Assembly: GCA_036898135.1 (NCBI GenBank)
Contig: CM072519.1
Span: forward strand, 69,317,229 to 69,381,228
DNA from: Oncomelania hupensis
Lineage: Eukaryota; Mollusca; Gastropoda; Littorinimorpha; Pomatiopsidae
Reading direction: 5' to 3'
DNA: 64,000 nt
In this document: positions 1-9,797 of the stretch, one piece after another
Position numbering within the stretch: the first letter of the stretch is position 1
Layout: each line of letters starts with the position of its first letter
Position numbers and translations under genes: made by a program
Notes under the pieces: generated by a model
Database searches by the model: none
Told to the model about the DNA's origin: nothing
Seen by the model: only the letters and a program-made list of their open reading frames with translations

Positions 1-150
1 TGTAGGTAAGGAAAGTAGTTATAGGAGTTGGAGTGAGATAGCTGTAGGTAAGGAGTTATAGGAGTTGGAGTGAGATAGCTGTAGGTAAGGAAAGTAGTTA
101 TAGGAGTTGGAGTGAGATAGCTGTAGGTAAGGAAAGTAGGAGTTTGGGCG
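1..150. repeat. Minisatellite, about 42-bp unit
   Basis: About three and a half copies of a 42-bp unit (TGTAGGTAAGGAAAGTAGTT followed by an ATAGGAGTTGGAGTGAGATAGC-type half). The second copy lacks 8 bp. The array runs off the left edge, so its full length is unknown. Bases 150-637 hold a GA/GT-rich tract and nothing else I can support. Confidence 0.9.
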
Positions 151-637
151 GTTTGAGCGGGATTAGTAGAAATCCAAGGAAGCGGTCAAACCAATGTAGT
201 GTTGTTTAATTAGGGTGGCACAGTAGTGGAGAGAGAGAGGGAGAGGAAGAGAGAGAGTGGGGGTAGGGAGTGGGGGGAAGGGGAGTGCGGGCTGTGTGTG
301 TCTGTCTCTACGTGTGTCTCTCTTTCTGTCTCTGTGTGTATCTCCATGTCTGCGTGTGCTTTGCTGCAAGTCAGGAATATTTTCAACAACAACCTGCCGG
401 TGCACTACAGCATTCTGTGTGTAGTTTCAAAGGCTGTATATGGACAATGGTTATGACGGTGGATATGGCAGAGGAAATGAAAGTCAGGCATCTGCTCTCT
501 GTTCCACCCCAACAATCAATCATGGAAACACTGTTCTCAGGACGTTGCTGTCAGCATTGGCCTCGGTACAAGCTATTAGCTGCCTGACTTTCTTGTAATC
601 ACCATTCTCTATATTTCACAGGTATATGCTATTCATT

Positions 638-681
<44 letters not shown>

Positions 682-683
682 CT

Positions 684-724
<41 letters not shown>
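638..724. repeat. (AGT)n microsatellite
   Basis: An almost pure AGT trinucleotide run, interrupted once near 680. Confidence 0.98.
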
Positions 725-784
725 TCGATGATAAAATAGGCGGTGGAGTCTTTTTAAGTCCTTTTTACTGTAAAATTTTACTTT

Positions 785-1110
785 AAAAGGTAAAGGTGTC
801 CCAGAAGAGGGGAGGGGAAGAGGGGAGGAGAGTGGGAGGTGGGGAGTGGAGATGGAGGGAGAGGAGGGAAGTGGAAGCGTTAGAAATTTCCCTTTTTTCT
901 AGGCCAGCTTAATGAGGGCGGTACTTATCTCCTCTCATTCGCTACTTTACCTTCCCAGTGTAAACAGATCCAGGTGCCAATTCACAGCTGGGGTGTGTCG
1001 AGCGCTTGTTTCAATCATGTTTGTGTCGCTTGGGGTTGCCTTCCCATCATAGCCACCCATCCAAGTACTAACCCTTCCCGACGTTCCTTAGCATAACATT
1101 GGTAACGTGT
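785..1110 (-). mobile_element. 5S rRNA-derived SINE, minus strand
   Basis: Read on the minus strand, bases about 1100-1050 match the internal part of 5S rRNA (the segment ending in GTTAGTACTTGGATGGGTG), which carries the pol III internal promoter. The opposite end, near 785, is an AAGGTAAAGGT tail, that is ACCTTT-type repeats on the minus strand. A related copy lies at 16664-16957. The middle (800-900) is GA-rich. A 5S head plus a short-repeat tail is the SINE3-type organisation. Boundaries are approximate. Confidence 0.65.
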
Positions 1111-1129
1111 GCCCAACCAATATACTACT

Positions 1130-1195
1130 GCCCCCCCACCCACCCACCCCCCACACACACACTCACACGCGCTGACACACAAACGCGCGCGCGTA
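1130..1195. repeat. C-rich and CA low-complexity tract
   Basis: Runs of C with ACCC units pass into CACA and CGCGCG. No coding potential. Bases 1196-1517 hold nothing I recognise. Confidence 0.85.
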
Positions 1196-1517
1196 AGTGG
1201 ATCGCCTTAGCAAGCAATTTCCCTACAATGTTTGTAGGCATTGCATTTATAGCTATAGAATAATACTGTAATTCAGGCAGATTCATAAGTATTAGCAACA
1301 ATTAGTTTCTTTTTCGTAATTGGCTCAATTTTGTTTCCTTAGAGCGAAGCTGGTTGCGAAACGTTTTAGAGGAGCTGCAGAAGTCAGAAAGCAACGACCC
1401 GTGGACGACGATGGAAAAGAAGTCAAAGATGCCATGTACGTTGTCTATACACAGCGTCACAGTGACAGCTGAGGCTTACGTCTGCCTGTCACCAGCAGTA
1501 GCCTACTCGTGGCAGTT

Positions 1518-1690
1518 GCTGGCCTCGTGGCGCACAGGATTAGTCGCCGGTTTTCTATGCCGGAGGTAGCGGGTTCGATTCCTGCAAGGGGCGAACGTAT
1601 GTGACTGAGGTGGTCACCGAGGGTTTTCTCTGAGCACTCCGGTTCCCTCCCTCCCATCAATGATAGTATTGGATGCAGTCAATATAAAAA
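1518..1690 (+). mobile_element. tRNA-derived SINE
   Basis: The head has an A-box-like TGGCGCACAGG near 1528 and a B box GGTTCGATTCC near 1572, spaced as in a tRNA with a long variable arm. It is followed by a GAGGGTTTTCTCTGAGCACTCCGG block near 1620. A similar block follows the tRNA-like head of the minus-strand SINE at 17235-17430, so the two copies share a conserved central domain. It resembles the central domain of the MetaSINE superfamily as I remember it, which I cannot confirm here. The 3' end is A/T-rich. Confidence 0.7.
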
Positions 1691-1796
1691 TTTTCTAAAA
1701 TATATTTAAAATGTGATTACCTTTTCGTCTTTTAATAGCGATCTCCTTGCCTTTACATCACATGTTTAAGTGTTTGTAGAAAAATAACGGAAGAAC

Positions 1797-3478
1797 AAGC
1801 AGTCTTGGATCATCAGAGAGTACTGCTCTGATCTTTACAACCACACACCAAACGGAGACCCATCAGCTCTAGCATGTCCCCAGAACAGAGAAGAAGAAGA
1901 AATCCTCCCAATTCTCCGAGAAGAAGTTGAGGCAGCAGTGCAATCACTGAAGAAAGGGAAGTCAGCGGGAGTGGACAATATACCCGCAAACTGCTTCAAG
2001 CAGGAAGAGAGTCGATGACTGACGCTCAACTTTATTTGTAACAAGATCTGGCAGAGTGGGGAGTGGCCTACACCATGGACCCATGGTCATCATTCTTCCC
2101 AAAAAACGTAACCTTAAGGAGTGTAAAAATTACCGCACCATCAGCCATCTCAGCAAGGTCCTCCTGAAAATAACACTCAACATGTTCAAACCCCAAGCTG
2201 AACAAATCATAGCTGAAGAACAAGCAGGATTCAGGACAAGGTGAAGTACCACTGAACAGATGTTCAACCTCAGAATAATCTACGAGAAATACCTACAGCA
2301 TCAACAGCATCTATATAATGTGTTTGTAGACTTCAAGAAAGCGTTTGAACGAGTCTGGCATGCCGCTCTGTGAGAGTGTACAACACCAGCCCTAAAATTA
2401 TTTAAGTCATCAAAAGCCTGTATGACAAGGCTATCAATGCAGTCCTCCATAACAGCGCCACCGGAAACTGGCTCAGAACAACAATCGGTGTGCGTCAAGA
2501 ATGCCTACTCTCTCCAACACTATTTAACATCTTCCTAGAGCGCATCATGTCAGATGCCCTTGCAGATCACGAAGGCACCGTCAGCATAGGGGTAGAGCGA
2601 TCTCCAATCTTCGTTTTGCGGATGAAATTGATGGATTGGCTGGAGAGGAACAAGAACTTGATTTTGTCTAATATCACAGATGTGAATAGACATTAAATTA
2701 AATAAATTATAAAAAAAAACTAGAACTTGAACAGCTGGTACAGAGGCTTGACAGCACCTCCAAAGACTATGGAATGGAAATAAGTGCAGAGAAGACCAAA
2801 ATGATGACCAACCACACCAATGGCATCAACACGGACATCAAAGTCCAAGGCCAATCCCTCAACACAGTGCACAGATTCAAATATTTAGGAGCCATTGTAT
2901 CAGACAAGGGTCCAGATAGGAAGTCCTCTCCAGTATCGCATAAACAACTGCTGCCCTGACAAAAAAGGTTGAAGCCCATTGGGAAAGACAGGACCATCAG
3001 TCTACATTCCAAGGTAAGGCTGCTGCGCTCCCTTGTCATCTCCATTTTCCTATACGCTTGCGAAGCATGGACCCTCAGCAGACCTACAACGAAGAATACA
3101 AAGCATGGAGATGAGGTGCTACAGAAGACTTCTGGGCATTTCCTATACTCAGCACATCACCAACAGCGAAATCCGACATGACAGACCATCACACAAGCCA
3201 TTGGACAACATGCTTACATACTCACAGTGGTGAAGAAACGGAAACTCGACGTCACCAGAGCATCAGGCCTTGCAAAGACGATCCTGCAAGGCACTGTGCA
3301 AGGAGGCAGAAGAAGAGGTAGACCGAAAAAGAGGTGGGAGGACAACATTCGAGAATGAAGCCCTCTGAGCGAATCCACGAGGGTTGGTGAGGACAGAAAA
3401 AGATGGAGTACGCTGGTTAAACGATCATCTGTGGTGCCCCAACGACCTTCGAATTACGGGATAGGATAGGATAAAATA
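1797..3478 (+). mobile_element. Decayed RTE-like LINE, copy A (5' truncated)
   Basis: The conceptual product is the reverse transcriptase half of a non-LTR retrotransposon ORF2, broken over several frames. Visible blocks are GVDNIP near 1970, EEQAGF near 2215, DFKKAFERVWHA near 2330, RQECLLSPTLFNIFLERIM near 2495, a degraded catalytic block at 2600-2640 that in copy D reads LRFADDIDGLAGEE, FKYLGAIVSDKG near 2875, and the tail arginine-rich WEDNIRE block near 3340. It ends in GGGATAGGATAGGATA, the short 3' repeat typical of RTE-type LINEs. The 5' endonuclease part is absent. Many frameshifts and stops make it a pseudogene. The clade assignment is tentative. Confidence 0.88.
2662..2721 (+). mobile_element. 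60-bp retroposed fragment inside LINE copy A
   Basis: Compared with copy D near 14850, copy A has 60 extra bases flanked by the 9-bp direct repeat AGAACTTGA (2653-2661 and 2722-2730). The insert ends in an A-rich tract, AAATTATAAAAAAAAAC. Duplication plus A-rich tail is the mark of target-primed insertion of a very short, 5'-truncated retroposon. Confidence 0.75.
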
Positions 3479-3581
3479 GTGCGTGTGAGAGTGGGTGAGA
3501 CATGTGAGCATGTATGTTTGTACAGATCTCCGCGTTTTGAGCCTGATTGGTGACTTGGGGAAACGCGCGTATTTAGCATCC

Positions 3582-3694
<113 letters not shown>

Positions 3695-3963
3695 TGTCGG
3701 CTACGCTATCAGAGAGGTGTCTACAAAATAACCCGTAGTAGGAATTCTGGATAGTACACAATTCCGAGACCGTCTTTGGATCTAAATAATATCACGTCCT
3801 GTTTTGACGTAAATAAGTTCTATGTATCATGCCTGCTGACTGCAAAATACCCTCATATGTAGACTTTCTGCATCCAGTAACACCGCCTGTCGGCCAAGTC
3901 TGAGCAAAAGGATTTGCATCCAATAACACCGTTCTTCCTGGGTTCTCATTTTAACATTTTCTA

Positions 3964-4254
3964 TTTTAATGGTTGTTATAGCGCGCTTTTCCATCTCAGG
4001 AGCTGCTCAAGGCGCAGGCCGATACAAGATCTCACTCGAGCCGCTCCAGGCGCCCACTTGCAGCATTTGGCGGCACAGTCTTAGGCCCATCCTGGGCGAC
4101 CCGGCATGAGGGAGAAGGGACCTAGTGATTGCTGGGTGTATCTGTGTCGCCGGTACTCACCCGTCTAGGACATGAGCGTCAGGATCTTTTAAAGTTCGTG
4201 CGATAGAATGCGTGCTTGCACAGACTAGACCATGGTTTATACTCTCATGCGAAG
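3964..4254 (-). mobile_element. LINE-type 3' end repeat, minus strand, copy 1
   Basis: Closely related to 35005-35330. On the minus strand both copies end in CCAGCGCCTTGAGCAGCTC-like sequence, then a GCGCTATA motif and, in copy 2, a (TTTA)n-type tail, as in CR1/L2-like LINE 3' ends and SINEs that borrow them. Shared blocks include CACCCGTCTAGGACATGAGC and GGTTTATACTCTCAT (plus strand). No protein is encoded. Bases 3695-3963 hold nothing I recognise. Confidence 0.75.
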
Positions 4255-4258
4255 AATA

Positions 4259-4334
4259 TACGTATACAATACAATACAATACAAAACAATACAATAGAAT
4301 ACAATACAAAACAAAACAATACAATACAATACGT
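4259..4334. repeat. (ATACA)n microsatellite
   Basis: Imperfect ATACA/AAACA pentanucleotide run at the edge of the preceding LINE-tail repeat. Confidence 0.95.
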
Positions 4335-4371
4335 GTTATTAAACAATTATGGTATTTGTGGTTTACGCTAT

Positions 4372-4770
4372 CACACAAGCCATTGGACAACACGATGACC
4401 TGCTCTTCTTCTGGGCATTTCCTATACCCAGCACATCACCAATAACGAAGTCCGACAGATCATCACACAAGCCATTGGACAACACCATGACCTGCTCACA
4501 GCGGTGAAGAAACAGAATCTCCGATGGTATAGCCACGTCATCAGATCATCAGGCCTTGCAAAGACCATCCTGCAAGGCACAGTGCAAGGAGGTAGAAGAA
4601 GAGGGAGACCGAAAAAGAGGTGGGAGGACAACATTCGAGAATGGACTGCTTTGACACTGAGCGAAGCCATCAGGGCTGCTGAGGACAGAGAAAGATGGAG
4701 TATGCTGGTTAAACGATCATCTGTGGTGCCCCTACGACCTCCGGGTTACGGGACAGGATACGATAGGATA
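4372..4770 (+). mobile_element. RTE-like LINE, 3' fragment, copy B
   Basis: Same family as copies A, C and D. It encodes the C-terminal part of ORF2 (LRWYSHVIRSSGLAKTILQG near 4520, then a WEDNIREW block near 4625) and ends at GGGACAGGATACGATAGGATA. It starts with a short segment near 4372-4410 that repeats the sequence at 4460-4500, so the copy is rearranged at its 5' end. The last frame (4504 to about 4760) is open but only a fragment. Confidence 0.85.
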
Positions 4771-5165
4771 GGCTGTGGTTTAGCTCATAAGATCACCAAG
4801 ACCAGCATGACAAAAATGTTTGCATTTTAAAATACTGCATGTATACAAGTACTGCTGCATGAATGCAAAACGCTCCTTGCGATATAAATGATGCATGGCT
4901 TCGGCACTTGGAAACCCTCGCCAGACAAGGTTCACGGCGGCTGAGCAGTTTGATCATAACACTACGTGCTGCGATCGATACAAGATAGAAGTGTGCCTGG
5001 GATTTGCTTGCAGATTCTTGTTGTATTCGGGAAGATTCAAGGATTGGGGGAATGAGAAGGAGGAGGAGGTTCGGGCCCAAGGGAAGTTAGAGCAGTGAGG
5101 GTGGGTGGGGTGATGAAAGAGCAGCGCCATCCAGGACAAGCCTCACAATATTCCTTATCCAAGTC
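4771..5165. other. Unassigned sequence
   Basis: About 400 bp between two LINE copies. No coding region, repeat or RNA gene that I recognise. 5040-5120 is purine-rich. Confidence 0.5.
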
Positions 5166-5264
5166 ACCTAATAATAATAATAATAATAATAACGTAAATT
5201 TATATAGCGCAGTTTCCTGAACAATGCCCAGGCTCACTGTGCTTCACAATTAAAACTTAATTTA

Positions 5265-5595
5265 AACAATGTAACACATTATACGTAAAACTTCACACTT
5301 AAAAATGAAGTCATAACAATAATACAAATGACAGAGCCATGCATAGCACAATAAAAACAATCAAAACATATCTGCGGCACACACTAAAATCATTGACTTA
5401 ATTTAAGAAATATGTTACACATTATACATAAAAACTTAATTTAAGAAATATGTTACACATTATACGTAAAAACTTCACACTTAAAAATGAAGTCATAACA
5501 ATAATACAGGAGCAGTGACATAGCCGTGCATAACACAATAAAAACAATCAGGACACATCTGCGGCATACACTAAAACCATTGACAATGACAATAC
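5265..5595. repeat. Internal duplication in the LINE 3' UTR
   Basis: The block running from GTTACACATTATACGTAAAA through CTTCACACTTAAAAATGAAG to ATCTGCGGCA(C/T)ACACTAAAA occurs twice (about 5268-5390 and 5450-5580), with a short extra copy of the first part between them. Copies differ by a few substitutions. Confidence 0.85.
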
Positions 5596-5706
5596 ATGTA
5601 TACAAAACAATAAGTTAAAAATCAGGCATGGATAGCACATATCGAGACATCAGTCAAGACAGTCATTACCCCAGAGAGCAGCAAAGGATCAGAAAATAAA
5701 ATGTAA

Positions 5707-7017
5707 TCAGTCAGAGTAGCATTGTCTGAACAGGTGTGTTTTAAGTGCTCGCTTGAAGGCTTGAGTGGTTGGAATAAGTCGGATATGTGCTGGTAAAGTG
5801 TTCCATTGTTTCGGGGCAGAATAAGCAAATGCTCTCGCTCCGTAGGATTTCGTGCGGATTCTAGGGATGCACAGGGTGCGCGAGTCAGCAGAGGAGCGCA
5901 ACTGGCGGGAAGGAGTATAGACCGAGAGTAGTTGAGATAAATATGAGGGACAGGAATCAGAAAAGAAATTGTGACAAAGAACAGATAATTTATAGTCAAT
6001 TCTGGATTGTACTGGGAGCCAGTGTAGTTTATAGAGTAATGGCGTGATATGATCTCGCTTTTTAGCCTTAAGGACTAGTCTTGCAGCGGAGTTTTGAACT
6101 TTCTGTAATTTACTTACAATCTGATTTGGGCTTCCTGACAGAAGAGAATTACAGTAGTCTAGTCTGGAAAGCACAAGAGCGCAGACTAAGGTTTTGGTGG
6201 CTTCAACCGTCAAATAACAACGGATGGAACTAATCTGACGTATAGCGGCGTAGGCTGACCGACAGACTTGAGTAACGTGAGTATCTAGCGACATGTCATC
6301 GGACATAAAATATCCAAGGTTTCTTGCAGATGAGGAGAAAGTAACATCTGAACTTCCAACACGAAAACAATTGGGGAGGGAAGAAGTGTATGATGCTTTC
6401 TTATTGCTTATCATCAGGGCTTCGGTTTTATCGTCGTTTAATTTGAGTTTATTCTGCGTCATCCATGCCCTTACGTCAGAAATGCAATTCTGCACGGTCT
6501 GGACAGAAGCATCTATCTCAGCTGGTGGACTCGACTTATAGAGCTGAGTGTCATCGGCAAAAGCTTTATTACTGATTCCATGTTTATCGATCAGCGAGAG
6601 TAAAGGCTTCGTATACATTATGAACAAAACTGGGCCAAGGACCGAACCCTGTGGAACTCCAAATACCATGTCTGCTTTGTTGGAAACATAGTCACTAATT
6701 ACAACTGATTGCGTGCGATCGGACAGATAAGATCTGAACCAAGCCAAAACAGAACCAGAAATGCAAAAATGATGTTCAAGTGTTTTGAATAAGACTTCGT
6801 GATCGACGGTATCAAATGCAGCAGATAGATCCAATAATGTCAACAACGAGACTTTGCCTCCGTCCAGAGCGAGAAGAATGTCATTTGTAACTTTAAGTAA
6901 TGCTGACTCAGTGCTGTGAAATGGGCGATATGCAGACTGATGTGGGCTGAGCAAAATGTTAGAGTTTAAATGGGCAAACAGTTGATTCAAGACAATCTTT
7001 TCTATGACTTTTGACAA
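5707..7017 (-). CDS. Reverse transcriptase of CR1/L2-like LINE, partial
   Basis: A 436-residue open frame from an internal ATG; the frame stays open upstream to about 7083. It contains most of the RT domain and the C-terminal region. The N-terminal endonuclease and RT fingers are missing. Visible RT blocks are SVLGP after VFGVPQ (near residue 120), the catalytic FADDTQLY (near residue 155) and LGYFMS in the thumb (near 235). The end carries the RAFAYSAPKQWNTLP and FKRALKTHLF signatures of CR1/L2/Rex1-type ORF2 C-termini. In life it would reverse-transcribe its own RNA at a nicked chromosomal site. The long intact frame implies a relatively young copy, but without its 5' half it cannot act alone. 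The exact clade is uncertain. Confidence 0.92.
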   Translation of the reverse strand: MSKVIEKIVLNQLFAHLNSNILLSPHQSAYRPFHSTESALLKVTNDILLALDGGKVSLLTLLDLSAAFDTVDHEVLFKTLEHHFCISGSVLAWFRSYLSDRTQSVVISDYVSNKADMVFGVPQGSVLGPVLFIMYTKPLLSLIDKHGISNKAFADDTQLYKSSPPAEIDASVQTVQNCISDVRAWMTQNKLKLNDDKTEALMISNKKASYTSSLPNCFRVGSSDVTFSSSARNLGYFMSDDMSLDTHVTQVCRSAYAAIRQISSIRCYLTVEATKTLVCALVLSRLDYCNSLLSGSPNQIVSKLQKVQNSAARLVLKAKKRDHITPLLYKLHWLPVQSRIDYKLSVLCHNFFSDSCPSYLSQLLSVYTPSRQLRSSADSRTLCIPRIRTKSYGARAFAYSAPKQWNTLPAHIRLIPTTQAFKRALKTHLFRQCYSD

Positions 7018-7307
7018 AAATGACAGATTGGATACAGGTCTGTAATTTTTAAGGCTGTTTTTATCAAGACCAGACTTTTTTAGTATAGGCTACATCATGG
7101 AACAAAAAATCAGTTACTCTTGCAATATTGCTGATTTCGCTCGATCATTTTATTGTGCCCTGAATAAAATCAGTAATCAGTCCCTTAATTCAAACAGAAA
7201 AAAAATAACTAAATAAGAATAAATGACATGATATTGTACTATGTAGTGTTTAGAGCGACTGGAGATTGAACCAACGACACGTGGAAAATACGATACTTAT
7301 TGTTTTA

Positions 7308-7430
7308 ACACAGCTTTATTCTAGCTCAACAGCGACTCGAGGCGCTGGCTAATAACAATCTAGCTCAAGCCGCCCTAAGCGCGCACTTGCTGCCTGATTC
7401 CCCACATAACTGAGCACTTCCTGCCAGCAC
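7308..7430. repeat. Degenerate relative of the 3964-4254 repeat
   Basis: Scattered matches to the LINE-tail repeat (GAGGCGCTGGC, GCTCAAGCCGCCC, CACTTGC, AACTGAGCAC) in the same order suggest an old copy. It runs straight into the 65-bp satellite. Confidence 0.45.
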
Positions 7431-7745
7431 TAGCGTGTCCCTCTGTACGGACTACAAGTCATTTTGTTGGCATGTTAACAACTTCCTGCCAACACTACCT
7501 TGCCTCTCTGTACGGACTACAAGCCATTTTGTTGGCATGTTAACAACTTCCTGCCAACACTACCTTGCCTCTCTGTACGGACTACAAGCCATTTTGTTGG
7601 CATGTTAACAACTTCCTGCCAACACTACCTTGCCTCTCTGTACGGACTACAAGTCATTTTGTTGGCATGTTAACAACTTCCTGCCAACACTACCTGTCTC
7701 TATGTACGGACTACAAGCCATTTTGTTGAGATGTTAACAACTTCC
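7417..7745. repeat. Satellite, 65-bp unit
   Basis: About five tandem copies of a 65-bp unit that includes ACTTCCTGCCAACACTACC, TGTACGGACTACAAG and CATTTTGTTGGCATGTTAAC. The interior copies are nearly identical and the outer ones diverged. Bases 7746-8186 hold nothing I can support, apart from a short block near 7760-7790 repeated near 9186-9214. Confidence 0.95.
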
Positions 7746-8186
7746 TGTAGAGAATACCAAGCTGTCCTATGGTTAGTGTATCACATGCTACTAAAAATTC
7801 ATTCATGGCCAAAAGTAAAGACTGTAATGGCCTATTTGCAAAACGACCCACAAAAGCACAAAGAACTGAACCATTGTTGTAGGAAAAGATTGAGCCCGTT
7901 GTTGGAATGTGAATGCGTGCCGTCGGATGATGAGTTTACAATAATCCTATTTAGGCTGGCAAGCTGGACCTTGCTTTCAGACGATCGATCGATGCCGTAA
8001 CCGATAGAAAGGCGAAGTTCTACCGTCCCACCCAGAAATCTCTCTCTGCGCAATATCCATCCTAGCACAAACGATCTCAGATCCGTCCCTCACTCCAAAT
8101 ATAGAAATCCACATTTATTGCTTGCTACCACCCCCGCTCCTCTTCTCAAGTCAGACGACACAACATTTCTATTCTCCACCCCACAA

Positions 8187-8491
8187 TCACACAAGCCATT
8201 GGACAACACGATGACACAGTGGTGAAGAAACGGAAACTCCGATGGTATGGCTACGTCACAAGATCATCAGGCCTTGCAAAGACCATTCTGCAAGGCACCG
8301 TGCAAGGAGTAAGGTAGAAGAAGAGGGAGACCGAAAAAGAGGTGGGAGGACAACATTCGAGAATGGACTGGTTTGACACTGAGCGAAGCCATCAGGGTTG
8401 CTGAGGACAGAGAAAGATGGAGTATGCTGGTTAAACGATCATCTGTGGTGCCCTTACGACCTCCGAGTTACGGGACAGGATAGGATAGGAC
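8187..8491 (+). mobile_element. RTE-like LINE, 3' fragment, copy C
   Basis: The last 300 bp of the family seen in copies A, B and D: GCCTTGCAAAGACCATTCTG near 8270, the WEDNIREW-coding block near 8345, and a terminal GGGACAGGATAGGATAGGA. Frames are broken. Bases 8492-9027 hold no recognisable feature. Confidence 0.85.
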
Positions 8492-9027
8492 CCCACTGAC
8501 CTTGTCCCATCTAAGAGCTGGTTGAAAAGTAACTCCCCATTAAAAAGCGTTATTAACTTTCGTAACTAGCACTGCATTCGCAAGACACATTGCATTGTGA
8601 TCCTATCAGCAATACAATTTAATTATTGATCTCTGATTTCTTCTCTCTTCATCTCTGTCACGACTCAGTTTTCTAAACATGTCATAATAAGGTTTCTAAG
8701 CCTGTTATAGAGGGTGGAAGAAAAGGGAGAGAACACAAATTAAAGGTTATCGCTAAGTTTTGCAAAATAATGTAATTTCAACTCGTGTATTGTTTTGTTA
8801 GTTTTGCTTCACCACCCTAAAGAAGTCAAGACTGCCGCTATGAGGATATGAGGGCAGGAGTGTATTTTTACGTTCCGTGCAAGTTTTGCATTGAGTGATA
8901 TGCCCACTAAATTTGAGAGTGCGAGCAAATAAAACTGCTATACGCAGCGAAATCGAGGAGTATTTGAAACAGAAGTACTCTAGTGCCAGGAATGCTTTTC
9001 AAGGGGACCGTAGTTGTGTACCCTCTG

Positions 9028-9107
9028 TATAGTCTCCTCTCTGAAAATCCTTACCGGGAAGAGAGGGGACTATAAACTGATTAAATAAATAAATAAATAG
9101 TACCCTC
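9028..9107 (+). repeat. Hairpin plus (TAAA)n tail, likely retroposon 3' end
   Basis: TATAGTCTCCTCTCT (9028-9042) pairs with AGAGAGGGGACTATA (9060-9074) with one mismatch and a 17-base loop. It is followed by AACTGATTAAATAAATAAATAAATA. A stable stem next to a short-repeat tail is how many non-LTR 3' ends look. No reading frame is attached. Confidence 0.55.
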
Positions 9108-9230
9108 TGCCGCCTATCTCAAGCAGTGTGTAGTCCTGCTGTGACCTCCCTGCAAGGTAGCGTCCAGTCGTCCTGGACCTGATGTCAAGCTGTCCTATGG
9201 ATAGTGTGTCACATGTCCCAGAAGAAAGAA

Positions 9231-9545
9231 GTTAGTTAGTTATTCATTGCTTACAGGGTCCAGCGGACTGCAAAGAGCCGAATAAGGACCACAAAATCAA
9301 GACCACACCTTTACTGAAAGAGGATTTCCACCTGATCCGCATACAAGATCTGCTAAAACAACTCCAGTGGTAACACTGAAGGCAATCCACCAGCCGGTCA
9401 CTGTACAATAAAGGCATCCCACACAGGGGACGCTGAGGCTATACTCTAATTTATTGAACCGAGCCCCGTTTACAAAAACAAAACAGAATATAAACATCAT
9501 TATAAAATATCAACAAAACACATACATGTAAAATGCCTACATTGC
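9231..9545. repeat. Dispersed repeat family B, copy 1
   Basis: Shares an ordered set of blocks with 63093-63415: GGTCCAG(C/A)GGAC, GAGCCGAA, a central TGGTAACA block, CCAGCC(G/A)GTCACT, CAGGGGA(C/T)GCTGAGGCT and CCCCGTTTACAAAA. Fragments of the first part occur at 11896-11980 and 51605-51665. Two copies (here and at 11896) begin after GTTAGTTAG and TTATTCATTGCTTACAG. No protein is visible. It could be a non-autonomous transposon. Confidence 0.75.
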
Positions 9546-9797
9546 TAAATAATTATATCATAGAAAGCCCTAGTGACCATTTGGCAGAAAACGTCCAATA
9601 TTCCCAAGCTGATACATGTACAACAGACCTCATACACAAATGAAAAATGCATCCGCACAACTGTGATCCACTCGGATCTGTGTCGTCTTAGTGTTGTGTT
9701 GCGTCGTCGTGTCCGAGGAAAGCACCGGTAGCGTAAGTACCTGCATCAATCCCCAAGTGGCCATTTTGCTGGGGTGCAAGCATATTTGTATAAACAT

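Larger units (their letters stand above)
5168..7092 (-). mobile_element. CR1/L2-like LINE, 5' truncated, minus strand
   Basis: A non-LTR retrotransposon copy. At its 3' end (plus coordinates 5170-5215) the minus strand reads a GCGCTATATAAATTTACG-type terminus followed by (TTA)n repeats, the CR1/L2 kind of tail. Its 3' UTR covers 5170-5706 and the RT gene 5707 to about 7083. Similarity stops at about 7090 where the frame meets a TAG, the usual 5' truncation. Relatives of its 3' end occur at 47218-47590. Confidence 0.88.

Noticed and set aside
1053..1100. 5S rRNA gene on the minus strand
   Set aside because: Only an internal part of 5S is present, fused to unrelated sequence and a short-repeat tail, so it is a SINE.
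1518..1600. tRNA gene
   Set aside because: A- and B-box-like motifs are present, but the fold is degenerate and the unit continues into a SINE body.
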